A stretch of 61,168 nt of DNA from Photobacterium obscurum (GTDB taxonomy: Bacteria > Pseudomonadota > Gammaproteobacteria > Enterobacterales > Vibrionaceae): NCBI RefSeq assembly GCF_026191635.1, contig NZ_JAKRRW010000028.1:1-61168 (forward strand), written 5' to 3'. How positions within the stretch are numbered: the stretch's first letter is position 1; each line of letters opens with the position of its first letter. Shown one piece after another: positions 55,004 to 61,168 of this stretch. Position numbers and translations under genes: made by a program. The notes under the pieces were generated by a model. It searched no databases. It saw only the letters and a program-made list of their open reading frames with translations, and was not told the origin of the DNA.

Positions 55004-55516
55004 TTATTTCCCTAGGTGAGGCATAAAGTTACACGGACGATGGCTGGCATCCAGCTGTTCTTTAATTATCTTCGTCCATCCGGTACGGCAGGCTCCCGTC
55101 GAGCCAGGCATGGCAAAAATAACGGTCTTATTCGCCATTCCCGCAACAGCCCGAGATTGAATCGTTGAGGTTCCAATCTCCTGATAAGATACCATTCGGA
55201 AGATCTCACCAAAACCCTCAACCTGCTTGTCAAATAATGGCAACAATGCCTCTGGCGTATTGTCACGAGAAGTAAAGCCGGTGCCACCAGTGATCAGTAC
55301 GGCCTGTACCTTATCATCAGCAATCCACTGCGATACGATCGCACGAATTTGGTAGACATCATCAATAACGATTTTTTTGTCGGCCAGAATATGGCCAGCA
55401 TCTTGTAGCGACTCGGCGAGGTAGTGGCCCGAGGTATCATTCTCGTCGGTACGCGTATCCGACACGGTTAAAACAGCGACACGAGCTGATTCAAACGCAG
55501 CATTTGCATGACCCAT
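55004..55516 (-). CDS. moaB: Molybdenum cofactor biosynthesis protein MoaB
   Basis: The 170-aa MogA/MoaB-type protein handles molybdopterin adenylylation or an accessory step. VLITGGTGFTSRDNTPEALLPLF and IFAMPGSTGACRTGW are diagnostic. ATG at 55516 with a GGGA ribosome-binding site matches the E. coli start; a longer frame to 55576 adds a hydrophobic stretch not seen in the family. Confidence 0.95.
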   Translation of the reverse strand: MGHANAAFESARVAVLTVSDTRTDENDTSGHYLAESLQDAGHILADKKIVIDDVYQIRAIVSQWIADDKVQAVLITGGTGFTSRDNTPEALLPLFDKQVEGFGEIFRMVSYQEIGTSTIQSRAVAGMANKTVIFAMPGSTGACRTGWTKIIKEQLDASHRPCNFMPHLGK

Positions 55517-55596
55517 AACAGTATTTCCCAACTGAAAAGATATGAATATAGAAATTAGGCAAATGGCTAGCTCCAAAAGCTAGCCTGATATCAATC

Positions 55597-56586
55597 TTAT
55601 CCGCCAATTGACGCAAGGTGCGGTGTCTGACCGGTCTTCCCTTCATCAAGGAAATGGCCAACAGCTTTTTGATCAAGTCCACTCCGGATGCGATCGATTA
55701 AAGCCGGTCGCTGATCATCTGCTTGCAGTAAGTCTCGCAAGTCAACTCCCTGCTCACCGAACAAGCATAGGTGCAACTTACCTTTCGCCGAAATGCGTAG
55801 ACGGTTACAGCTTTGGCAGAAGTCCTTCTCATAAGGCATGATCAGGCCAATTTCTCCCAGGAAGTCAGGGTGACAGAATACCTGGGCAGGGCCATCGTTA
55901 TGGCTCTTCACTTTGAGCAACCAACCATTGGCAATTAAATGATTGCGGATGCTGACTCCGGAAACATGATGATGATTAAATAAATCATTCATTTCACCGG
56001 TTTGCATCAGTTCAATAAATCGCAACTGGATCGGGCGGGTCTTTATCCAATCAAGAAATTTGGGTAATTCTTGTGAATTAAGATCTTTAAGGAGAACGGT
56101 ATTGATTTTCACCTGCTCAAAACCGGCATCAAACGCCGCATCTATCCCCGACATCACCTGGTGGAACATATTCTCACCGGTGATCTGGTAGAACATTTTC
56201 GGGTCGAGGCTATCCACACTCACGTTGATATGAGTTAGCCCCGCATCACGCCATTCTTGAATATGTTTCGCCATACGGTAGCCATTGGTTGTTGTTGCTA
56301 CCTTGGTAATACCCGGCTGTTCGGCCACGGTTCGAATAATGTCGGTAAAATCACGACGCAAGCTTGGCTCTCCGCCTGTAATACGAACTTTCGTCGTACC
56401 ACATTCGGCAAATGCGCCAGTTACTCGCTGGATTTCTTCAAGCGTCAGAAAAGAAGGCTTCTTTTTCTCAGCCGGTTGATAGCCATCAGGCAGGCAGTAT
56501 GTACATTTGAAATTACAAACGTCAGTGACTGATAGTCGCAAGTAATAAAACTTGCGATGAAAATTATCTTCGAATTGTTTCGCCAC
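55597..56586 (-). CDS. moaA: GTP 3',8-cyclase MoaA
   Basis: The 329-aa radical-SAM enzyme starts Moco synthesis from GTP. The SAM cluster Cys are Cys24, Cys28 and Cys31 (VCNFKCTYC). The C-terminal cluster is in FCQSCNRLRISAKGKLHLC. It ends in Gly-Gly as active MoaA does. The start is GTG at 56586 with AGGTG upstream, giving exactly the E. coli length; an in-frame ATG at 56643 lies in the structured leader and is rejected. Confidence 0.96.
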   Translation of the reverse strand: MAKQFEDNFHRKFYYLRLSVTDVCNFKCTYCLPDGYQPAEKKKPSFLTLEEIQRVTGAFAECGTTKVRITGGEPSLRRDFTDIIRTVAEQPGITKVATTTNGYRMAKHIQEWRDAGLTHINVSVDSLDPKMFYQITGENMFHQVMSGIDAAFDAGFEQVKINTVLLKDLNSQELPKFLDWIKTRPIQLRFIELMQTGEMNDLFNHHHVSGVSIRNHLIANGWLLKVKSHNDGPAQVFCHPDFLGEIGLIMPYEKDFCQSCNRLRISAKGKLHLCLFGEQGVDLRDLLQADDQRPALIDRIRSGLDQKAVGHFLDEGKTGQTPHLASIGG

Positions 56587-56730
56587 GGAACACCTTTCCA
56601 AACACGGGAGGCCGATGCATTTCTTTATCGACCCTGGTGACAATCTGTCACGGCTTTATTCCCCTATTGTCATCCCGGGACGGGCTGCAACTTAGTGAAT
56701 AAAGCTCGGAGTTATGGCTATTATGCCTGA
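56587..56730 (-). promoter_or_regulatory. Probable Moco riboswitch leader of moaABCDE
   Basis: The leader is densely structured: GTGACA/TGTCAC stem (56637-56651), a CGAT/ATCG stem (56613-56630) and a GGCCTCCCG segment on the minus strand (56605-56613) just before the ribosome-binding site. Moco RNA elements are known in this position in enteric and Vibrio moa operons. The call is by position and partial motif resemblance, not by a covariance search. Confidence 0.55.
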
Positions 56731-56907
56731 GTTTTTTATATAAAAACCCAACACACAACGGCTTAATAGTAATAAAAGTATCAGAAAAATTGTCTGAGTG
56801 ACAAATCTTCTAAAAAAAACGTGCTGCATTCTACCTTTCACGGGAATTCACGACAATACTACTAAAGGGATTATAGGTAAAAAATTCTCATAGAAAGTGA
56901 GGGTATT

Positions 56908-57135
56908 ATGTCCAACATTATCGAATCCGCGACTGTTGATGATATTGCACTCTATCTGCAGCGTGAAGAGGGACTAGACGCGAAACGGGCACACGAACAG
57001 GCACTACGAGTTGTCGATGGCTTCAATGACATGCTGGCCAAAGGGATCATAAAAGGTTGGTACTTTAATGAGCAAAGTCATTTAGAGCTGCTTCCAAGTG
57101 ACAGTGCTTTAAAAATTATTGCAAATCAAAAGTAA
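56908..57135 (+). CDS. 75-aa protein of unknown function
   Basis: A small acidic, likely helical cytoplasmic protein (MSNIIESATVDDIALYLQRE onward) with GAGG eight bases before the ATG. It is divergent from moaA and separated from the LON-domain gene by 168 bases. It has no signal peptide or membrane segment. No family recognised. Confidence 0.7.
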   Translation: MSNIIESATVDDIALYLQREEGLDAKRAHEQALRVVDGFNDMLAKGIIKGWYFNEQSHLELLPSDSALKIIANQK

Positions 57136-57303
57136 TTCGCAAATTGCGTCGTGCAATTTACAGTTTGGCTTTGCATTATGCAAACACGCGCTTATCTATC
57201 ACTACTTCAGAGCAAAAAAGTCACAGAATAGCGGTATGAAATTCCGGCACCACATTTGCAGTGTCTATATTACCAGACATAAAAACGACAGTCGGAGCCA
57301 ACT

Positions 57304-57879
57304 ATGACCCAGTCCATACCGCTACTTTTTCAACAGCGCCATGTTCTGCCGGGCGGGCGCATGCCAATCCGAATTGCACCAGGCCAGCAAATGGAAGCCT
57401 TTAAAGCTGCATTAAAATCCTGCGATGGATTTGGTGTCTGTATGTTTGATGAAGCCGAACATGGCCATCATTTTTTCCATATCGGCACACGAGTTACTGT
57501 CGAAGACTTTGACATATCAGCCTATGATGGCTCTCTTATTGCGACGGTCTACGGCCATGAAAACTTCCGCATCAACGCCCTCGAGCAAAGTGATGACGGT
57601 ATTTTTTGTGGTGAGTATGAAGCAATTCCGCGTTGGCCTGAAATCAAAATTCGTAACGATCAGCGCATCCTGGCTGAAAAACTTCAACAGATGTTCAATA
57701 AGCACCCAGAACTCAACAAGCTTCATCATGAAAAAGAGTTCAACAACTTAAGCTGGCTATGTCAGCGCTGGCTAGAGATACTGCCAGTTCCTGCTTGTGA
57801 GAAGCAAGCATTGCTGAATGCACCAAACTGTTTAGATACTTACGATTACCTGATGAGTATCATGCAAAAAACCCATTAA
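57304..57879 (+). CDS. LON N-terminal (substrate-binding) domain protein
   Basis: A 191-aa stand-alone LON/PUA-like domain: IPLLFQQRHVLPGGRMPIRI is the usual opening, followed by FGVCMFDE and HFFHIGTRVTVEDFD. It lacks the AAA+ and Ser-Lys protease parts of Lon. The conserved Vibrionaceae position next to a YbhK-like gene fits, but the role is not known. A strong terminator follows. Confidence 0.8.
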   Translation: MTQSIPLLFQQRHVLPGGRMPIRIAPGQQMEAFKAALKSCDGFGVCMFDEAEHGHHFFHIGTRVTVEDFDISAYDGSLIATVYGHENFRINALEQSDDGIFCGEYEAIPRWPEIKIRNDQRILAEKLQQMFNKHPELNKLHHEKEFNNLSWLCQRWLEILPVPACEKQALLNAPNCLDTYDYLMSIMQKTH

Positions 57880-57927
57880 GTCTCTTCCAGGCTCCATACA
57901 CACACTCTGTCGTTTTGATGTGTTGTT

Positions 57928-57962
57928 ACGCCTCCGAAGCTCTGAGCCGGAGGCGTTTTTTT
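57928..57962 (+). terminator. Terminator of the LON-domain gene
   Basis: ACGCCTCCG/CGGAGGCGT arms with an 11-base loop and seven T. Confidence 0.85.
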
Positions 57963-58084
57963 ATTCAGTCACAATATAGGAAACGTGATTGATATAGCAT
58001 CCCATTGTGGAATATTTGTAATCGATTTGAGGATGTGTTTACACTAACAATTCCACTTAGATCACACTTCTTGCAGCTACGGCT

Positions 58085-58981
58085 ATGACAACTACTACTA
58101 TTGCTGATGCTAAAATCGTCGCTATCGGCGGCGGACATGGTTTGGGCCGAATTCTTTCGGCACTATCTGATTATGGTTCTCAAGTTACCGGTATTGTAAC
58201 AACCACAGATAATGGCGGCTCAACCGGTCGTATTCGGGCGTGCCAAGGTGGTATAGCTTGGGGAGATACCCGTAATTGCATTAACCAATTAATCACTGAA
58301 CCTTCTATCGGCTCCATGATTTTTGAATATCGTTTCAGAGGAAACGGTGAGCTTGATGGCCATAACCTTGGCAACTTAATGCTCAAGGCGCTTGATAACT
58401 TATCGATCCGCCCTTTAGAAGCCATTAATCTTATCCGGGATATGCTAAAGGTCGACACACATATTGTACCGATGTCCGAGCATCCTGCCGATCTATCGGC
58501 TATGACGCCAGAAGGGGATATCATTTGTGGTGAAACCAACGTCGACGAGTTAACAGATGTACCACAACGCCTCTATGTTGAACCTGCAGTTCCTGCAACT
58601 AAAGAGGCTGTAGCTGCCATCGGCAAGGCTGATTTGATCCTACTTGGGCCTGGCAGTTTCTTAACCAGTATTATGCCGCCACTATTGCTAAAAGAAATGG
58701 AACTGGCTTTGAAGAACAGCACTGCCAAAATTGTCTTTGTCACTAACCTAGACAAAGAGAAGGGACCGGCTGGAATGATGTCTCTTGAGACGATGCTACA
58801 TTGGTGTGAAAGGGCGATGGGCGGACGCCAAGTTGACGGCGTCCTGTCAGATCAGTATCGTTCAGAATTGCCTCCTCGCTACCAGCAGGCAATCGAAGAG
58901 TTAGCGTCGAGTAACCATGAGTGGCGCCACGACCGTGAAAAGCTAAAACATGCGATTGATAAGCTCATTGTTGCTTGCTAA
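58085..58981 (+). CDS. ybhK: YvcK/YbhK family (CofD-like) protein
   Basis: The 298-aa protein carries the family motifs GGGHGLGRILSAL (about residues 15-27), TTTDNGGSTGRIR (about 38-50), GDTRNCINQL and LLGPGSFLTSIMPPLLL. The Bacillus YvcK relative binds UDP-GlcNAc and affects carbon metabolism and cell shape. In E. coli and Vibrio it lies beside moaA. Its last 39 bases overlap the 3' end of luxU on the other strand. Confidence 0.9.
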   Translation: MTTTTIADAKIVAIGGGHGLGRILSALSDYGSQVTGIVTTTDNGGSTGRIRACQGGIAWGDTRNCINQLITEPSIGSMIFEYRFRGNGELDGHNLGNLMLKALDNLSIRPLEAINLIRDMLKVDTHIVPMSEHPADLSAMTPEGDIICGETNVDELTDVPQRLYVEPAVPATKEAVAAIGKADLILLGPGSFLTSIMPPLLLKEMELALKNSTAKIVFVTNLDKEKGPAGMMSLETMLHWCERAMGGRQVDGVLSDQYRSELPPRYQQAIEELASSNHEWRHDREKLKHAIDKLIVAC

Positions 58982-59302
58982 CTGCTTATACTCTACCGCC
59001 ATACCCTGTACCATCTGCCTGAACTCTGGCAGGTGGTCGTTCATCCACTGGTCTTGCCCTTGTTTCATTCGCGACTCACACTCCTGAGCCATTTCAGCCA
59101 ACTCGTCGGCACCAAAGCTTGCTGCACTACTTTTTATCGCATGGCTGATTTCTCTAACCTGACTCACCGAAGGCTGATCAGATAACTGACATAAGTACTG
59201 CTCTAGTTCGTCACTGAATACATTAAGTAACAATGTTACCGTCTCTTCACCAACTTCTTCAGCTAAACGTTTGATTGTTTCTGCATTAATACTCGTTGTC
59301 AT
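58943..59302 (-). CDS. luxU: LuxU, quorum-sensing phosphotransfer protein
   Basis: The 119-aa histidine phosphotransfer protein relays phosphate between the autoinducer sensor kinases and LuxO. Phospho-acceptor His54 lies in SHAIKSSAASFGA. The ATG directly abuts the luxO stop. Its 3' end overlaps ybhK by 39 bases. Confidence 0.94.
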   Translation of the reverse strand: MTTSINAETIKRLAEEVGEETVTLLLNVFSDELEQYLCQLSDQPSVSQVREISHAIKSSAASFGADELAEMAQECESRMKQGQDQWMNDHLPEFRQMVQGMAVEYKQLASNNELINRMF

Positions 59303-60757
59303 TTATTCAATCTCCCTGGTACTACCTGCCGCTTCCTGCCAGGCCTGTAATTTTCTGTATATCGTCGATGGACTGACTTCCAATAAGCCAGCAGCTCGCG
59401 GAATATTTCCGTCACATGCATCAATTGCCGCCTGAATTGCTCTTTTTTCGACAATCCACAGGGGCTCAATACGTGCTTTATCGGCTGAATGACTATGAGA
59501 ATTTCCACTTTGAGCATCCGCAGCTTTTTGCGGTTGTGCTGATAATCTAGCAGGGGATGCAATTTCGGCGCCAGCTCCACCATTTATTGGTGGTGGTACC
59601 ATTTGCATGGTGACTTCTTCACCAGTGTTAAGCACTACGATATTACGGATCACATTCTGTAGTTCGCGTACATTTCCTTGCCAGTTATACCGCTGGAAAA
59701 GATCAATAACTTCAGGCGAAAAACGACTGAAGTTCTTGCCCTCCTCAACCGACATCAGAGCCAATAAGGCATGGGCAATTTCAATAACATCCTCTCCGCG
59801 GTCACGCAATGGCGGTAAGGTAACCGGAATAACATGCAAACGATAATAGAGATCTTCCCGGAAACGTCCTTCCTGGACTTCGAGCCACGGGTTACGGTTT
59901 GTCGCACAAACGAAACGCACATCCACTGTATTGGTTTTTGATGACCCTACCTTCTGATAAGTCCCTGTCTGGATAAAACGCAGTAATTTGCTTTGCAAAT
60001 CCAGATCCATTTCACAAAGCTCATCAAGAAACAGCGTCCCTTTATTTGCCAGTTCAACAGCCCCCTGCCGTTCGGTCGAGGCACCGGTAAATGCCCCCTT
60101 AACATGGCCAAAGAGTTCACTCTCAATTAATTCTTTCGGGATTGCTGCACAGTTAAGGGCAACAAAAGGCTTATCATTTCTAGGGCTGGCGGCATGCACC
60201 GCTTCCGCACAGACTTCTTTACCGGTTCCGCTTTCGCCGGTAATAAACACCGTGGCCTTGCTTGATGCCGCAGACTCAATGACCCGATACACCGCCTGCA
60301 TTGGCAAACTATTACCAATAAAACCTTGATACTGTGCACCACCCTGCTTGGACTTTTGGCGCTCTTTCGGTGCTTTGCTCTCTTCCTTCAGGGCATTATT
60401 AACTGTGATCCGTAACCGGTCAGCTTCACATGGTTTAATCAAAAAGTCCTGGGCACCATAGCGCATCGCCTCTACGGCAACATCGATAGAGCCATGTGCC
60501 GTCATAATAACCACAGGAATATTGCCGTGCTCACGGCGAACAGATTCCAGTACTTCCATCCCAGTCATATCTGGCAAGCGCAGATCGAGCAGAATTAAAT
60601 CCGGCGTAACATCTTTGACAAAGCTGAGAGCTTCAGCCCCTGTACTAACAATATTAACGTTTAAACCTAAAGGGTTTAGGTACGATTTGTACAAGGCCGC
60701 AACCGAGGCGGTATCTTCTACCATTAATATTTGTCGTAGTTTTGACCCGCTTTCCAT
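59303..60757 (-). CDS. luxO: LuxO, sigma-54-dependent quorum-sensing response regulator
   Basis: The 484-aa NtrC-type activator has a receiver domain (phospho-acceptor Asp58 in LLDLRLPD), a AAA+ domain with Walker A GESGTGKE, the sigma-54-contacting GAFTGA loop and a Fis-type C-terminal helix-turn-helix (IPRAAGLLEVSPSTIYRKLQAW). At low density, phosphorylated LuxO turns on the divergent qrr gene. The luxO-luxU-qrr layout is typical of Vibrionaceae. Confidence 0.96.
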   Translation of the reverse strand: MESGSKLRQILMVEDTASVAALYKSYLNPLGLNVNIVSTGAEALSFVKDVTPDLILLDLRLPDMTGMEVLESVRREHGNIPVVIMTAHGSIDVAVEAMRYGAQDFLIKPCEADRLRITVNNALKEESKAPKERQKSKQGGAQYQGFIGNSLPMQAVYRVIESAASSKATVFITGESGTGKEVCAEAVHAASPRNDKPFVALNCAAIPKELIESELFGHVKGAFTGASTERQGAVELANKGTLFLDELCEMDLDLQSKLLRFIQTGTYQKVGSSKTNTVDVRFVCATNRNPWLEVQEGRFREDLYYRLHVIPVTLPPLRDRGEDVIEIAHALLALMSVEEGKNFSRFSPEVIDLFQRYNWQGNVRELQNVIRNIVVLNTGEEVTMQMVPPPINGGAGAEIASPARLSAQPQKAADAQSGNSHSHSADKARIEPLWIVEKRAIQAAIDACDGNIPRAAGLLEVSPSTIYRKLQAWQEAAGSTREIE

Positions 60758-60842
60758 TGCACCTCCTAAACCTTTCTTCCTAAACTAATTGTAATCAATA
60801 GAAAAAAAACTGTTATCACTAATTTCATATTTATTTCCTCCT

Positions 60843-60859
60843 ATTATGATTCGCATAAT
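60843..60859 (+). promoter_or_regulatory. Short palindrome upstream of qrr
   Basis: ATTATG and CATAAT arms with a five-base spacer lie next to the LuxO-like site. It may be a second, weaker LuxO site or a luxO operator. Confidence 0.3.
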
Positions 60860-60880
60860 GATTTGCAAAATGCAAATCAT
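60858..60880 (+). promoter_or_regulatory. Probable LuxO binding site upstream of qrr
   Basis: Ten-base arms ATGATTTGCA and TGCAAATCAT are perfect inverted copies around three bases and contain the TTGCA-N3-TGCAA core reported for LuxO. It is about 85-100 bases upstream of the sigma-54 promoter, a good enhancer distance. Confidence 0.7.
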
Positions 60881-60959
60881 AGAAAAAGACATAGAAAAAA
60901 ATAGGACAAATTACTCGCTAAACGCTGGTAAAAAAGTACAAATCGCTATGACAAAAAAG

Positions 60960-60976
60960 TTGGCACGATGTCTGCA
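60960..60976 (+). promoter_or_regulatory. Sigma-54 promoter of qrr
   Basis: TTGGCACGATGTCTGCA fits the -24/-12 consensus, with GG at 60962-60963 and GC at 60974-60975. Transcription should start near 60987. Confidence 0.9.
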
Positions 60977-60986
60977 TTACATAATT

Positions 60987-61090
60987 TGACTCTTCCTTGA
61001 GAGTCAACCTAGCCAACTGACGTTGTTTGTGGAATTATTTCACTAAAACAATGACGCCAACCGAATCTGTTCTCGGTTGGCTTTTTTTTT
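60987..61090 (+). ncRNA. qrr1: Qrr quorum-regulatory small RNA
   Basis: The roughly 104-nt RNA begins with a TGACTCTTCC...GAGAGTCA hairpin, contains the conserved target-pairing core GCCAACTGACGTTGTT and ends at the GCCAACCGA/TCGGTTGGC terminator with nine T. Qrr RNAs act with Hfq on luxR/hapR-type and other mRNAs. It lies divergent to luxO behind a sigma-54 promoter. The number 1 reflects this position; the total copy number in the genome cannot be seen. Confidence 0.94.
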
Positions 61091-61112
61091 GTCTGTAGAA
61101 AGGTTGGAGCTA

Positions 61113-61168
61113 GGTCCTGTGGTCCTGTGGTCCTGTGGTCCTGTGGTCCTGTGGTCCTGTGGTCCTGT
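61113..61168. repeat. Octanucleotide tandem repeat (GGTCCTGT, at least 7 copies)
   Basis: Seven perfect GGTCCTGT units run to the window edge just after the qrr terminator, preceded by GCTAG. The array is truncated by the window, so its full length is unknown. Confidence 0.95.

Noticed and set aside
55517..55576. Extended MoaB N-terminus
   Set aside because: It adds a hydrophobic stretch absent from MoaB homologues; ATG at 55516 agrees with the family length.
1..61168. CRISPR arrays, prophage, complete insertion sequences, tRNA or rRNA genes
   Set aside because: No spaced direct repeats of CRISPR type, transposase, integrase or phage genes, and no recognisable tRNA or rRNA sequence were found; the tandem arrays have 7-8-base units without spacers.

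Overview
The window is a 61-kb chromosomal stretch of a marine gamma-proteobacterium of the Vibrionaceae, most likely Photobacterium or a close relative. The evidence is a luxO-luxU quorum-sensing pair with a divergent Qrr small RNA, an OmpL-like porin ending in Trp, the neighbourhoods lrp/ftsK/lolA/rarA/serS, trxB-cydD-cydC, aat-bpt-infA/clpA-clpS/cspD and icd/rluE-mnmA-hflD-purB, and several short tandem repeats and MITE-like elements between genes. The genus is inferred from gene content only; no search was run. No rRNA, tRNA, CRISPR array, prophage or complete insertion sequence is visible, and no core gene is broken.

Layout. Positions 1-13.6 kb hold a very small ORF, an anaerobic C4-dicarboxylate carrier (dcuB) with a perfect FNR box, a YdjM-type membrane hydrolase, a CBS-domain protein, asmA, udk, apbC, metG, a glutamate/dicarboxylate:cation symporter and an unrecognised membrane-anchored protein. 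Positions 13.6-21.6 kb are the minus-strand block lrp, ftsK, lolA, rarA, serS; a MITE and a heptamer repeat array lie between lolA and rarA. Positions 21.8-33.3 kb carry ald (divergent from its probable regulator lrp), trxB-cydD-cydC, aat-bpt (both N-degron transferases), infA, clpA-clpS (protease adaptor and unfoldase for the same N-degron pathway) and cspD. Positions 33.7-43.5 kb hold icd, rluE, mnmA-hflD-purB behind a PurR-like operator, norV-norW behind two NsrR-like boxes, and roxA. Positions 43.7-49.3 kb are the oppABCDF peptide importer. Positions 49.3-53.8 kb are a gene-poor, AT-rich accessory stretch: a 58-aa protein, a possible small RNA or 28-aa peptide unit, a MerR-family regulator, a porin and a ParB-like orphan. 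Positions 53.8-58.9 kb hold moaABCDE behind a likely Moco riboswitch, two small conserved-looking genes and a YvcK/YbhK-like gene. Positions 58.9-61.2 kb are luxU-luxO, a sigma-54 promoter, qrr and an octamer repeat running off the end of the window.

Functionally, the window is mostly housekeeping, with two regulatory themes. One is respiration and nitrosative or oxygen stress (dcuB/FNR, cydDC, norVW/NsrR, Moco synthesis). The other is cell-density signalling: LuxU passes phosphate to LuxO, which with sigma-54 drives the Qrr RNA. The observations most worth checking are NsrR rather than NorR control of norVW, the upstream PurR site for the mnmA-hflD-purB operon, the two MITE-like elements placed immediately upstream of ribosome-binding sites, the short tandem repeats, and three unannotated small ORF/RNA candidates (294-404, 49740-49916, 50238-50464).
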